A DNA stretch of 60,512 nucleotides from a virus. Position 1 is the stretch's first letter. The number at the start of each line of letters is the position of its first letter. The stretch spans positions 1-60,512 of the IMG/VR virus record IMGVR_UViG_3300044953_000572; one strand, 5' to 3'. Of the stretch, positions 37,833 through 47,073 are shown in pieces. A program made the position numbers and the translations under genes. The notes beneath the pieces are model-generated. The model saw nothing but the letters and a program-made list of their open reading frames with translations, was not told the origin of the DNA and did no database searches.

Positions 37833-40117
37833 TGGCGGAAAATTACGAAGATTATAATAATTTCCTACCACTCGCTGAGGATAATCAAGACTTAGATTTT
37901 AACGTGAACTTGGCGACTCTCTTGGATGAAGGGCAAAGAGCCATTATAGCGACCGATTTATTGGAAGGAATAAAAAAAGATAAGGAATCCAGGGACAAAT
38001 GGGAGCAAGGCTACAAAAGCGCCATGGATTACCTGGGCATAGAGCAAAAGTTCGACACTCAAACCAAGACCGTTAATTATCAGATTTATGATTCTACGCT
38101 TTTAAACTGCGTGCTTAAATTTGTAGCGACCGCTCAATCCGAACTTTACCCAGCTAAAGGAGTCGCTGATTTCGAGGTGATAACGCCTGATGGAATGGAT
38201 AACGAAACGATAAAACGTTATGGAGAACAGCAAAAAAATAGTTTGAACAACTATTTAAAGTTGGGTGATAAATCTTTTTACAAAAACTCTCAAGCGATGC
38301 TAATGCCATTAGCTTTAAACGGCTGCGTGTTTAAGAAAGTTTATAACAATCCTATAGCCAACCAACCTATTAGCCGTTACATACGCCCGCAAGACATTAT
38401 CATCAACAATAGTTGCCTGGATTTGTTAGAATCCGAAAGAATCACTCATGTACTTTATTTGACTAAAAAAGATGTTGTTTTAAACGAGAACTCCGGTTTT
38501 TTCATTGGTGGCGATAATAAATTAACTTCCGAGCAAGAAAGCGATGACCAAGATAGCTCGGAAATAAACGCCAAAACCAGAAGAATAGATGGTATTTCAG
38601 ATGATGACGATATTGACGATAAGTTTATATTTAAGCACTACGAGTCTCACGTTAGCTTAGATTATCCGTTTTTGCTGGATTTAGAACCTAACAAACCTAA
38701 CTTTCCCGTTCCTTACGTCGTAACTCTTTGCAAGCAAACGCAAAAGGTGGTCGCTATTTATCGCAATTGGCTAGAAGAAGACAGCAGTTACTCTAGAGAT
38801 AACTGCTTTGTGCAGTTTAACTATTTTTCAGGCTTTGGCTTATATGGCTATGGCATGCTGCACTTACTAGGTAACAACGCTCAGGCTCTAACATTATTAC
38901 AAAGACAGTTGTTAACCGCTGGCAGTATGGCGAACTATCCCGCTTATTTCAAGGCCAAGGGATTGAAGGTTGAACATCCTAACGTTGATTTGCAGCCCGG
39001 CCAGTCAATTGATGTGGAAACTGGCGCGCTTCCCATAACCCAAGCGGTTATGCCATTGCCATTCAAAGGCGCTGACCCCGTACTCGCCGAACTAAAGCAA
39101 GCTTTAAAAGCGGATACCGAGCAAACGGGTTCAATCGCAGACACTAAACTCGCTGAAATCAATAGCAATGCCCCTGTTGGAACTACAGTCGCTTTATTAG
39201 AAACTCAACAAAAATTTCAATCATCAGTTATTCGTTCTTGCTATGATTCTCTCGCTCAAGAACTACAAATGATTTATAAGCAGTTAGTTCCATCACCCGC
39301 AAATCCAGAAGAATTGCAGCTCTATCACAGCATTAGGATTATTCCCGCTGCCGACCCTACGTTTTCGACCAACCTACAGCGTATTATGAAAGCGGACGCA
39401 ATATTAAGAACCGCTTCAAACGCTCCCCAGTTGCATAATATGCGAGAGGTGTTTAGTCGATTTTATACGACAATTGGCGTTGAGAATATCGAGCAAATTT
39501 TGCCGTTAGAGCCTAATCCAATGCCACTAGACCCTATTACTGAAAACATGAACATTTTAAATAACAAAGCCATTAGAGCGGAGATGTGGCAAGACCACAC
39601 CTCTCACATCATTTGCCATCAAGTTTTTGCTGAGCAAAATAAAAACCAAGACTTTTTACCTAATATATTGGCTCATATTCGAGAGCATTTGGCGTTTGAT
39701 TACCTTATTCAAATGCAAAAGGCTATGGGTATTCAATTGCCACCTATGGAAGCGCTGCAAAATCCGCAAATTCAAAACGCGGTAGCGATGAAAGCCGCTG
39801 AAGCGGCGCAAGCCCAAGGCATGGTGATGGACGCTGAAAAACCGCCTGAAATTACCGAAGTGGCGATGGCTGAAGTGGTTCAGAAAGATAAGGCATCCGA
39901 GCTTAAAGCGAGCGTTGATTTGCAAAAAATCGAGGGAGACTCTTATAAGGCTCAATTACAACATGAAACGGAAAAAATGAAAATTGAAGCTGAAAAAGAG
40001 ATGTTTGAGCAAAGAATGGATATGGAACTCAAGAAAATGGACACACAAAAGGAAATTGCCGAGGAGCATAACGAAGTCGAACGACAAAGAACTGACATTA
40101 TTAAACGTGAGGAGTAA
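37832..40117 (+). CDS. Portal protein
   Basis: 761 aa, by position and pattern the dodecameric head-vertex portal. It includes CVLKFVATAQSELYPAKGVA near 87, the IRPQDIIINNSC strand near 185, wing/stem segments, and QALTLLQRQLLTAGSMANYP near 350. A C-terminal Met/Gln/Glu-rich coiled coil spans 620-760 (KEMFEQRMDMELKKMDTQ). The large size suits a podovirus. The stop of the Cro-like gene abuts its start. Confidence 0.88.
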   Translation: MAENYEDYNNFLPLAEDNQDLDFNVNLATLLDEGQRAIIATDLLEGIKKDKESRDKWEQGYKSAMDYLGIEQKFDTQTKTVNYQIYDSTLLNCVLKFVATAQSELYPAKGVADFEVITPDGMDNETIKRYGEQQKNSLNNYLKLGDKSFYKNSQAMLMPLALNGCVFKKVYNNPIANQPISRYIRPQDIIINNSCLDLLESERITHVLYLTKKDVVLNENSGFFIGGDNKLTSEQESDDQDSSEINAKTRRIDGISDDDDIDDKFIFKHYESHVSLDYPFLLDLEPNKPNFPVPYVVTLCKQTQKVVAIYRNWLEEDSSYSRDNCFVQFNYFSGFGLYGYGMLHLLGNNAQALTLLQRQLLTAGSMANYPAYFKAKGLKVEHPNVDLQPGQSIDVETGALPITQAVMPLPFKGADPVLAELKQALKADTEQTGSIADTKLAEINSNAPVGTTVALLETQQKFQSSVIRSCYDSLAQELQMIYKQLVPSPANPEELQLYHSIRIIPAADPTFSTNLQRIMKADAILRTASNAPQLHNMREVFSRFYTTIGVENIEQILPLEPNPMPLDPITENMNILNNKAIRAEMWQDHTSHIICHQVFAEQNKNQDFLPNILAHIREHLAFDYLIQMQKAMGIQLPPMEALQNPQIQNAVAMKAAEAAQAQGMVMDAEKPPEITEVAMAEVVQKDKASELKASVDLQKIEGDSYKAQLQHETEKMKIEAEKEMFEQRMDMELKKMDTQKEIAEEHNEVERQRTDIIKREE

Positions 40118-40122
40118 GTAAA

Positions 40123-40578
40123 ATGCGAAGAGACATATTAGAGCTAGCTCATAAACTTTGTATAGAAGGTATGACTAGAAAAGTCACAATTCCTTTTAAT
40201 GTTGATGAGGACAGTCTTTATGAGTGTTTGGAAAGTTTAACTAGCTTTTTTGTTTATTGTAGAGAGACATTAAAACAGTTTCCCACTGATTCCATGCCGC
40301 CTTATGATGAACATCACGTTTTAGATCCGAACAATCTTTACGACTTATGTTTCATTTTGATTAACCGTCTGAGCGCTTTTCTGCAAACGTATAGCTGCAA
40401 CTTTAGATATTACGTTGAACAAGAAAAAACTAAAGGTGCGTTAGATCCCAAAACAGGCTTAATTGAGATTGAGAAGAAATATCCATCCTATTCTGAAATA
40501 GTAACGCAACTTGCAGAAGACGCTGATTACTATAAAGAGCTTATTATGAATATGTACAAAACTATTGGAGGTAATTAA
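40123..40578 (+). CDS. Hypothetical head-region protein
   Basis: 151 aa, helical, with RRDILELAHKLCIEGMTRKV start and a conserved-looking SMPPYDEHHVLDPNNLYDLC. No family known. Follows the portal by 5 nt. Confidence 0.6.
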   Translation: MRRDILELAHKLCIEGMTRKVTIPFNVDEDSLYECLESLTSFFVYCRETLKQFPTDSMPPYDEHHVLDPNNLYDLCFILINRLSAFLQTYSCNFRYYVEQEKTKGALDPKTGLIEIEKKYPSYSEIVTQLAEDADYYKELIMNMYKTIGGN

Positions 40579-40674
40579 ATGCGTAAACAAAAACCCGTTA
40601 TAAAGCCAATTAAAGAAGTAACGACTAAAAAACCGTCTGCTAAAAAGCAACCCGTGAAAAAAGGTTGTAAATGA
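40579..40674 (+). CDS. Lys/Pro-rich basic peptide
   Basis: 31 aa, starting MRKQKPVIKPIKEVTTKKPS, about one third lysine, ending KKGCK. Good GGAGG 7 nt before ATG. Possibly DNA-condensing or virion-associated; family unknown. Confidence 0.6.
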   Translation: MRKQKPVIKPIKEVTTKKPSAKKQPVKKGCK

Positions 40675-40862
40675 TTTTTAAGCTATGCGATGAGGCGGTT
40701 AAGGAGATTGAAAAGCAAAAAAAGGATATTGCCGTACCTATTGTTTCAGGTGGATTAACCACTCTCGAAGCTTATAAATACGACTGTGGCAGAATTCAGG
40801 GGCTAAATATCGCGATTGCGGTTATAAAAGACTTTGTTAAAAAATTACACGAAGAGGATTGA
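40671..40862 (+). CDS. Small hypothetical protein
   Basis: 63 aa, starting MIFKLCDEAVKEIEKQKKDI; ATGA overlap with the basic peptide gene. The GGLTTLEAYKYDCGRIQGL segment recalls small structural-region proteins beside portals. No firm family. Confidence 0.58.
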   Translation: MIFKLCDEAVKEIEKQKKDIAVPIVSGGLTTLEAYKYDCGRIQGLNIAIAVIKDFVKKLHEED

Positions 40863-40864
40863 GA

Positions 40865-41278
40865 ATGGAACAACAAGAATACGTGCACGATAAGATAGAC
40901 AAGCAAATGTTAACGGAAATTATCGGTGGATTGCCAAAGAGAACACTAGGATTTTGGGTGTTATTAAAAGTTAGAGTGCCGCAAGAAGGCTGCTACAGAA
41001 ACAAGGAAGGCAATAGCACTGGCATTATTAGACCTGATTATTACGAAGAGCTGCAAAAATATCGGCAATGCGTAGGGCTTGTTATTGGGATTGGTGAACA
41101 GGCCTATAAAGGAGAGCGTTTTAACGATATGCCTTGGGTCAAGGAAGGACAGTGGGTGGTTTTCAATATCAATTCCACAGCGATTAGAATCGCTTACAAG
41201 GGTGTCCCAATGGTCATCGTTCCTGACGATTCACTTTATATGGAAGTAGAAGACCCAGACGACGTACAACCTTGGTAA
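40865..41278 (+). CDS. GroES-like phage co-chaperonin fold protein
   Basis: 137 aa from the ATG at 40865 (GAGGA upstream). VLLKVRVPQEG near 32, GLVIGIGEQAYKG near 70, MPWVKEGQWVVF near 90 and VPMVIVPDDSLYMEVEDP near the end follow the Cpn10 barrel order seen in phage GroES-like proteins. Likely assists capsid folding with host GroEL. The mobile loop is not clearly recognisable. Family moderate to good. Confidence 0.75.
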   Translation: MEQQEYVHDKIDKQMLTEIIGGLPKRTLGFWVLLKVRVPQEGCYRNKEGNSTGIIRPDYYEELQKYRQCVGLVIGIGEQAYKGERFNDMPWVKEGQWVVFNINSTAIRIAYKGVPMVIVPDDSLYMEVEDPDDVQPW

Positions 41279-41292
41279 TTGGAGTGGTGGAC

Positions 41293-42276
41293 ATGAGTGA
41301 TATTATTGATTTTAGCAAAGAGGAAGACTTAGAAGCCTTGCATCCCAGCAGCGAGCAAGACGCCTTCGTGATTAGCTCTAAAGACAAGGAAAAGGAAGAG
41401 CCAAAAGCTGATGCTGAATCAGAAAAACCATTAGAACAGCCTGAGCAGCAAGAAGAGCCCATAGAAGATAAGAAAGAGCCAGAATTAGAAGAACAGCACG
41501 AAGATAAAAAAGACGAAAGAGCCTTACGACAGTTGAAAAAGTTGAAGAAAGACAAACAAGACTTAATGGCTCGAATTCAAGAATTAGAAGAACACAACCA
41601 GAAATTAAGTGACGGATTTAAAAGGGCCGATACCGCGGCTATGGAGCATTATGAAAAAAGCGTTAAGCTGCAACTAGAAGAAGCCAAACGTCTACAAGCC
41701 TCAGCGATTGAAGAAGGAGACGCGCAAAAACAAGCCGAAGCGATGGAGTTAATCGCTAAAGCAGCGGCGGATGCCAGAGCGATAGAAAATTATAAGAGAC
41801 AGCAGCCTGAAAAAGTGGAAAAAGAAGAAAAACAGCAACCCAACAATCAAAATTCACAGCCCTATAATCCAGACATTTCGAATTGGATTAGTCAAAACTC
41901 GTGGTTTAATGAAAATAGCGATGAATACGACGCTGAGATGGCGGAAGAGGTCAAGGCATACGATTTAGTTTTGTCGAGACAATATCAACGCATGGGTAAG
42001 GCGGACAAGATTGCGACCAAAGACTATTTCAAAGATATTGACAGATATGTGAGAGAGAAATTTTATATGGAAAAACCTGACGTAATAGAGCCACCCATAG
42101 AGAGGAAACCTTTTACCAAGGTCTCTCCCGTCACAAACAGGCCAACCACTCGTCACATTAGCGACATAAGATTGAGCGATGCTCAAAAAGAAATCGCGCA
42201 AAATTTAGGCATGAGCGAGGACGATTTTAAAAAGGCGGTCGCTAACCGAATCAGCAAAAATAGGGGAACGAGATGA
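41293..42276 (+). CDS. Scaffolding protein candidate
   Basis: 327 aa from the ATG at 41293. Acidic Glu/Gln/Lys-rich first third (KEKEEPKADAESEKP), a coiled coil at about 75-160 (LRQLKKLKKDKQDLMARIQEL), then a basic C-terminal region typical of scaffold binding to coat. Sits between portal and capsid genes, as scaffolds do. Sequence identity with a known scaffold is not claimed. Confidence 0.75.
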   Translation: MSDIIDFSKEEDLEALHPSSEQDAFVISSKDKEKEEPKADAESEKPLEQPEQQEEPIEDKKEPELEEQHEDKKDERALRQLKKLKKDKQDLMARIQELEEHNQKLSDGFKRADTAAMEHYEKSVKLQLEEAKRLQASAIEEGDAQKQAEAMELIAKAAADARAIENYKRQQPEKVEKEEKQQPNNQNSQPYNPDISNWISQNSWFNENSDEYDAEMAEEVKAYDLVLSRQYQRMGKADKIATKDYFKDIDRYVREKFYMEKPDVIEPPIERKPFTKVSPVTNRPTTRHISDIRLSDAQKEIAQNLGMSEDDFKKAVANRISKNRGTR

Positions 42277-42779
42277 AATCAAAAAGACAACGTAGAGTCA
42301 GTGAATCTAGGCTGGCCGCTCAGGATATCGAGAATTTTAAAAGAAATATGTTTAATGCCGCGAACACGCCATTAACCGTGATAGGCGCGGACCCAGATTA
42401 CGACTATTATTGGTTTGCTGGGTTAGTCGCCAATCAAATCAATCCGGGTCGCTTGGAAGAAGCGGCGATGCGTAATTGGGTACCCGTCAGCGTCGATGAA
42501 ATGCCACAAATGGCTTTATCGATGCACTCTTTAACACGGGAAGCTAAAACACCCGCTGCTGATTTCATTTGCCGAGAAGGCCTTATTTTGCATAAAAGGC
42601 TTAAGGAGTGGAAGTTTCATGAAGACGAGATGCGAGTCAAGCTTAATAAAAACGTTGAGAAACAAATTAGTATCGCCGCGGGATTCGTAGGCGACTCTAG
42701 AGCAAAGGTTATTGAGAACACTAAAAGTAATGAAATGGTCTGGGGTGATGAGGACGATGAGGACAACGATATTATTTAA
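42273..42779 (+). CDS. Hypothetical structural-region protein
   Basis: 168 aa; basic start, then NMFNAANTPLTVIGADPDYD and an acidic end (GDEDDEDND). ATGA overlap with the scaffold gene. Seen in position between scaffold and capsid; no family recognised. Confidence 0.6.
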   Translation: MKSKRQRRVSESRLAAQDIENFKRNMFNAANTPLTVIGADPDYDYYWFAGLVANQINPGRLEEAAMRNWVPVSVDEMPQMALSMHSLTREAKTPAADFICREGLILHKRLKEWKFHEDEMRVKLNKNVEKQISIAAGFVGDSRAKVIENTKSNEMVWGDEDDEDNDII

Positions 42780-42850
42780 GAAAAAATTAAAAAGATTTTG
42801 TTTACTAATGAATCCGAACGTTGAATAATAAAAATATCGATGCTGTGGAT

Positions 42851-43002
42851 GTAAAACATAGCGAGAGCGAAAGCTCGGTCTAACAACCAACCTCTGTGCC
42901 GTAGAGGCTTAAATTCGGCAAGAGAAGCAATTCTCGCGCAGTGCGCAACCTCGGTGCCGTAGAGGTCTCAATTCGGCAGGAGCGAAAGCTCGGGCCGTGC
43001 CC
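42851..43002 (+). ncRNA. Tandem structured RNA (pseudoknot, GNRA hairpin, covarying triloop hairpin) in the capsid leader
   Basis: Three related units lie between genes. Units B (42891-42948) and C (42949-43002) share one order: (1) a CCTC/GAGG stem (42891-42894 with 42904-42907; 42949-42952 with 42962-42965); (2) its loop TGCCG (42897-42901; 42955-42959) can pair with downstream CGGCA (42916-42920; 42974-42978) as a pseudoknot; (3) a GNRA hairpin, GAGAA-GCAA-TTCTC (42922-42935) or GAGC-GAAA-GCTC (42980-42991); (4) a triloop hairpin GCGC-AGT-GCGC (42936-42946) or GGGC-CGT-GCCC (42992-43002), whose second base pair changes from C-G to G-C; (5) then CAAC. Unit A (42851-42888) has a different first stem (GCTGTG/CATAGC) but the same GAGC-GAAA-GCTC hairpin (42865-42876). 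The capsid-region gene starts 44 nt later. No match to a known riboswitch or ribozyme was recognised. Confidence 0.65.
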
Positions 43003-43045
43003 AACCTTAACAAAATTAATCCATTTATTTTTTGGAGACAGTTCA

Positions 43046-43669
43046 ATGTCCGTCACTACCAATACGCCTTTTGGCTTTAGATATTATAAAAGCCTTTCTG
43101 CGGTTAATACCCAGGAAGTTTTAAACACGTATATCTGGGACAGTACCGCTGCAAGCGTCTATCAAGACATGCCAGTCGCTTTGGTTGCTACCAACGCGAA
43201 TCCACCTATTAATGGCTATACCAGAATTGCCACCGCCCCTGCAAACGGTGCAACGGTTGGTATAGTGGGAATCGCGAGAGGCGTTAAATACATAGACGCC
43301 CAAGGTAATCAACGATTCGCCAAATACTTTCTCGCCAATACGCCGATTAAAGCGGGAACCTGGGTAGAGGTTTTGGTCTCAGACGACCCCAAAACCATTT
43401 ATATGTGCCAAGCCAGCGCCGCGGTCGCTAATAACCGGATGTCTTACAACGCGCAAATTTTGAACCCAGGGGTAGGTGATAATACCACGGGAATATCGCA
43501 AGCGGTCTTAGACGCCGGCAATTTAAATACTACCGCAACGTTGCCTTTAAAAATCGTAGGCTACGTTCCACCTGAGAAGTTTCCAGGAAACGTGAATACC
43601 GCCGCTTTTCCCGTAATGCTCGTTAAGCTGAACAATCACGCTTATGGTTCAGCGCTGTTAGGATTTTAA
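43046..43669 (+). CDS. Structural protein before the major capsid protein (decoration/head protein candidate)
   Basis: 207 aa from the ATG at 43046 with TTGGAGAC upstream. The longer frame opening at 42941 runs through the structured RNA and is rejected. TTNTPFGFRYYKSLSAVN start, Ala/Asn/Thr-rich beta-sheet body (GIARGVKYIDAQGNQRFAKY; WVEVLVSDDPKTIYMCQAS). Resembles small head-decoration or coat-associated proteins in context; family not certain. Confidence 0.68.
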   Translation: MSVTTNTPFGFRYYKSLSAVNTQEVLNTYIWDSTAASVYQDMPVALVATNANPPINGYTRIATAPANGATVGIVGIARGVKYIDAQGNQRFAKYFLANTPIKAGTWVEVLVSDDPKTIYMCQASAAVANNRMSYNAQILNPGVGDNTTGISQAVLDAGNLNTTATLPLKIVGYVPPEKFPGNVNTAAFPVMLVKLNNHAYGSALLGF

Positions 43670-43684
43670 TAGGAGAAATAGAAA

Positions 43685-44584
43685 ATGCCATTAACTCGCG
43701 CGCAAATTGAATATGAATTATGGCCTGGCTTAGATGACGTGATGGGCGCTTATGAGACCTATCCCGATGAGTGGAAACAGATTTATAATGTTAAAGCTTC
43801 AAAAAAGGCTTATGAGAAAATATCGCAACCGAAATTATTAGGATACGCGCAACCCGTTGAGGAAGGGGCGCAAATTCCTACAGACGATGGAATGGGCGAC
43901 CAATACATCACCCAGTTTACCCATCGTAAATACGGGTTAAAATTCTCCATTACCGAGGAAGCCCAAGACGATAATCTTTATAAACAAGAATTTCCGCAAA
44001 ATACATTGGCTTTAAAACAATCGTTGAGCACCACCAAAAATACTTTGGCGGGTCTATATTTAACGAACGGGTTTGCGGGTGGAACTTCCATCGTGTCCGA
44101 TGGGTTAACTTTATTTAACGCGGCACATCCTTATGATGGTGGGGTAAACTCCAACGTAGTGAGCGGAGATTTATCTGAAGCCACATTAAATGCGGCACAA
44201 ATTCTGGCGGCGAACTTAAGATCACCTTCCGGTATTCCCATTGCGGGAACTTTAAGAAAATTAATCGCAGGCCCTGAAAATTGGTTCGCGGCTAAGAAAT
44301 TAACTGAGTCCCAATTTGAGCCTTCTAGCGCAAATAACGCGATTAACGCGGCTAAAGGGTTATTGTCTGAAGGATTTGTTATAAATCACTTTATCAGTTC
44401 CACACCTGGCAGTAGACCTTGGTTTATCCTGACTAATATGCCTGGTATGCGCTTATATCAGCGAATGAATGTGCTGTATAACATCGCGCAAGACCCAGAC
44501 AACTTTAATATTAAAGTCAGTTCTAGAGAACGCTATTCACTGGGTTGTTATGACTATCGTTCAATTATTGGATGTCAGGGATAA
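43685..44584 (+). CDS. Major capsid protein (HK97-fold)
   Basis: 299 aa, the main shell subunit. HK97-type features by pattern: a helical N-arm, MGAYETYPDEWKQIYNV, then SQPKLLGYAQPVEEGAQIP, FTHRKYGLKFSITEEAQDDN, and a P-domain/A-domain body with GPENWFAAKKLTESQF and a final RYSLGCYDYRSIIG strand. AGGAG 7 nt upstream. No long cleaved prohead extension is obvious. The fold is inferred from sequence pattern and position. Confidence 0.82.
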   Translation: MPLTRAQIEYELWPGLDDVMGAYETYPDEWKQIYNVKASKKAYEKISQPKLLGYAQPVEEGAQIPTDDGMGDQYITQFTHRKYGLKFSITEEAQDDNLYKQEFPQNTLALKQSLSTTKNTLAGLYLTNGFAGGTSIVSDGLTLFNAAHPYDGGVNSNVVSGDLSEATLNAAQILAANLRSPSGIPIAGTLRKLIAGPENWFAAKKLTESQFEPSSANNAINAAKGLLSEGFVINHFISSTPGSRPWFILTNMPGMRLYQRMNVLYNIAQDPDNFNIKVSSRERYSLGCYDYRSIIGCQG

Positions 44585-44600
44585 TTAAGAGGAGGTAACT

Positions 44601-45125
44601 ATGCAATTCAATGGTTATGAGACCACTAATTATCCGAATGGGATATCGACGACTCTGTCGGCTACTAATAATGGAAGTGGCGCGCCTTTTTCCGGGATTA
44701 ACGCTGGGGAGATAGGCCAATTTACGAGCGTTACTACTTTAACCGCGGCTCAAGTAAACGCTTTAAATGCGACGTCTATTCAATTATTGCCAGCGCCTGG
44801 TGCGAACCAAGTAATAGTGTTAAATCTGATTGTGTTAGAAACGTTGTTTAACACTACGGCTTACGCGAATGCTAATAACGCTGTTTTTCAGTTTCTTTTG
44901 AATGCAACCGTAGCGTCCGATATGACGCTCGCTCAAACTACGGCCGTATTAACGGCGGCCGCAAAGACTTTAGTGGTGGTAGATAGCCCTAACGTTAACG
45001 TTGCGGAATTATTGACGACTAACATAGTTAATCAGCCGTTGAATGTTAATTTATCTGCAGCATTAACGGCAGTTGGTAATTCTCCAATTAAGATAAGCAC
45101 TTTCTTTTCGGTATTGCCAGTATAG
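44601..45125 (+). CDS. Structural protein, hypothetical
   Basis: 174 aa, Ala/Asn/Thr/Val-rich and beta-sheet-like, starting MQFNGYETTNYPNGISTTLS. GAGGAGG before ATG. It resembles the neighbouring protein at 45133 in composition. Likely virion (decoration or fibre-related). No family. Confidence 0.6.
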   Translation: MQFNGYETTNYPNGISTTLSATNNGSGAPFSGINAGEIGQFTSVTTLTAAQVNALNATSIQLLPAPGANQVIVLNLIVLETLFNTTAYANANNAVFQFLLNATVASDMTLAQTTAVLTAAAKTLVVVDSPNVNVAELLTTNIVNQPLNVNLSAALTAVGNSPIKISTFFSVLPV

Positions 45126-45132
45126 GAGCGTT

Positions 45133-45816
45133 ATGCAATCGGCTGTTTACAATTGGATTGCCGCAACCCCAACGGCAATCTTTAATTCTAATAATATCCC
45201 GCCAGTACCGGGACAAAGAAGCTTTGTTTTAAATGGGAATTTGTTAAACTCTTTAGCTCCAAATTCGCCGATTAGTCTTGGTAAAATTGCCAGAGTGGTT
45301 TCCATTACAAGCGCTGGTAATGTCTCCGCAGTTAATTTCACCATTACTGGAACCTATAATGGTTTACCAGTTAGCCAAACCCTGGCTGGCCCAAACGCGA
45401 ATACGGTTTATACTACTCAGTTTTTTAATACGGTTGACAGCGTAACGTTTAATGCCAATGTCACTTCAGCTACTAATGTCGGCACTGGCAACGCGGGTGT
45501 GGCGCCCGCTGGAGCATGGGGTGTTACTAACTGGTTTACATATGATTTCTTTGTGCCTGATTCCGCCTTAACCATTCAAGCTAGAGTTAACGCTGTCACC
45601 GTTAATTATTCATTAGAGGTTACATTAGACGATGTGGTTGCCATCCCAGAGGCTTCTTTAACTTTGTTTAACCCAATCGCTGGCATGACAAACGCCACCA
45701 CTAATCAAATTGGCAATATTAGTTTCCCAATTCGCTACGCTCGGTTGAAGTTTAATAATGCGACTAATTCAGTGGGGAGTTTAACCGCAACATTTTTACA
45801 ACAAGGATTACAGTAA
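45133..45816 (+). CDS. Structural protein, hypothetical
   Basis: 227 aa, Asn/Thr/Val-rich beta protein, starting MQSAVYNWIAATPTAIFNSN with a YNGLPVSQTLAGPNANTVY repeat region. GGAG precedes the ATG. Similar composition to 44601; both probably belong to the capsid surface. Confidence 0.6.
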   Translation: MQSAVYNWIAATPTAIFNSNNIPPVPGQRSFVLNGNLLNSLAPNSPISLGKIARVVSITSAGNVSAVNFTITGTYNGLPVSQTLAGPNANTVYTTQFFNTVDSVTFNANVTSATNVGTGNAGVAPAGAWGVTNWFTYDFFVPDSALTIQARVNAVTVNYSLEVTLDDVVAIPEASLTLFNPIAGMTNATTNQIGNISFPIRYARLKFNNATNSVGSLTATFLQQGLQ

Positions 45817-46007
45817 TGAGTAAACATAAACATTGGATCCAAGACATGCATATGAGAAAGGGCGCATTGCATAAATCTTTGCATGTAGCTGAAGGTAAAA
45901 AGATACCCGCGTCAAAGCTAGAGAAAGCAGAACATTCAAAAAACCCAACGATTAGAAGAGAGGCGCATTTAGCCGAAACCTTTAAGAAAATGCACAAAGG
46001 TAAATAA
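45816..46007 (+). CDS. Conserved phage small basic protein
   Basis: 63 aa. Pattern KHWIQDMHMRKGALHKSLHV, then GKKIPASKLEKAEHSKNPT and RREAHLAETFKKMHK, a well-known short basic phage protein found in structural clusters. Function unknown. The ATG overlaps the previous stop. Confidence 0.75.
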   Translation: MSKHKHWIQDMHMRKGALHKSLHVAEGKKIPASKLEKAEHSKNPTIRREAHLAETFKKMHKGK

Positions 46008-46017
46008 GGATGGGTAA

Positions 46018-47073
46018 ATGTTCTCAGGAACTTATAATTTTAGCAAAACAAAGGTAGCGGATTTAGTCGATGATTCTTTTCAAAGAATAGAAATCTTGCC
46101 ATCCTTAATCACAGCCCAGCATATTAGCTCGGCGTTAAATTCTATCAATCTAATACTTTCTGAATGGATTAACCCCGGTTTAAATCTTTGGACAGTTGAT
46201 AAAAAGATAGTTTCCATTTTTGAAGGTAGAATTGCTTATGCTTTTGATATTCCTTTAATTGATTTTTTAGAGGTTTTAGTCAGAAATTCTTACCGAAACT
46301 TAAGCGGAACCGCTTTTTCTCAGCCTGGCACGGGCGGAGATGCTGCTAACGCATTTGATAACAATCCTGCTACGGCCTGTACGCAAACCGCACCGAATGG
46401 CTATATAGGCTATGATTTTGGCTATCCCTTTTATGTCAATATGCTGGGAATAACTTCTAACGCGGATAATCAGTACACACTTAACCTTGAATACTCCATT
46501 GATAACGTCAATTGGTTTTCAGTTCAGTCTTTCACTAAAGCGGATTACCCTCAAAACAATACGAGTTGGTTTAACTTGGATAATTCCTTATTTGCTCGTT
46601 ATTTTAGGATTCGTGAGATTGGCGGCGCCACTCTAAACGTTCAAGAGCTGTATTTTGAACGAGTGCAAAACGATATGCCCATTGCGCCTATTTCCAGGCA
46701 AGAATACATGATGATTACCAATAAGAATTCAAAAGCGAAACCCACTTGCTATATGGTCGACAGACAAACTTCAAATACCACTCTGTATTTATGGCCATCG
46801 CCGACATCTCAGTACAAGACTTTATTTTTCACGTATAAGAAAACTATTCAAGATGTAGGCAGTATGACTAATACTTTAGATATTCCGCAACGCTTTTATG
46901 AGGCTTTGTGTTCCAGGTTGGCGTTAATGAACGCCTATAATTTTAACCCTGAAAAAGTCGCTATTTTATTACCAAAAGCTCAGGAGTCATTTGAGCTAGC
47001 AAGTCAAGAGGATACGGAAAAGTACGTGCCTATTACCTTTAATTTTGACACTTCAATGTGGGGCAACAATTAA
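46018..47073 (+). CDS. Tail adaptor (P22 gp4-like) with inserted discoidin-like domain
   Basis: 351 aa. The N-terminal (VDDSFQRIEILPSLITAQH) and C-terminal (DIPQRFYEALCSRLALMNAY, LPKAQESFELAS) halves match phage head-tail adaptor / tail accessory proteins. Residues about 90-220 form an F5/8 type C (discoidin)-like beta domain: AANAFDNNPATACTQTAPNG, IGYDFGYPFYVNMLGIT, SIDNVNWFSVQSF, RYFRIREIGG. This is a carbohydrate- or lipid-binding fold, unusual inside an adaptor. Assignment is moderate. Confidence 0.75.
   Translation: MFSGTYNFSKTKVADLVDDSFQRIEILPSLITAQHISSALNSINLILSEWINPGLNLWTVDKKIVSIFEGRIAYAFDIPLIDFLEVLVRNSYRNLSGTAFSQPGTGGDAANAFDNNPATACTQTAPNGYIGYDFGYPFYVNMLGITSNADNQYTLNLEYSIDNVNWFSVQSFTKADYPQNNTSWFNLDNSLFARYFRIREIGGATLNVQELYFERVQNDMPIAPISRQEYMMITNKNSKAKPTCYMVDRQTSNTTLYLWPSPTSQYKTLFFTYKKTIQDVGSMTNTLDIPQRFYEALCSRLALMNAYNFNPEKVAILLPKAQESFELASQEDTEKYVPITFNFDTSMWGNN

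Noticed and set aside
42941-43045. Upstream extension of the 43046 gene to 42941
   Set aside because: It runs through the tandem hairpins and lacks a ribosome site, whereas 43046 has TTGGAGAC.
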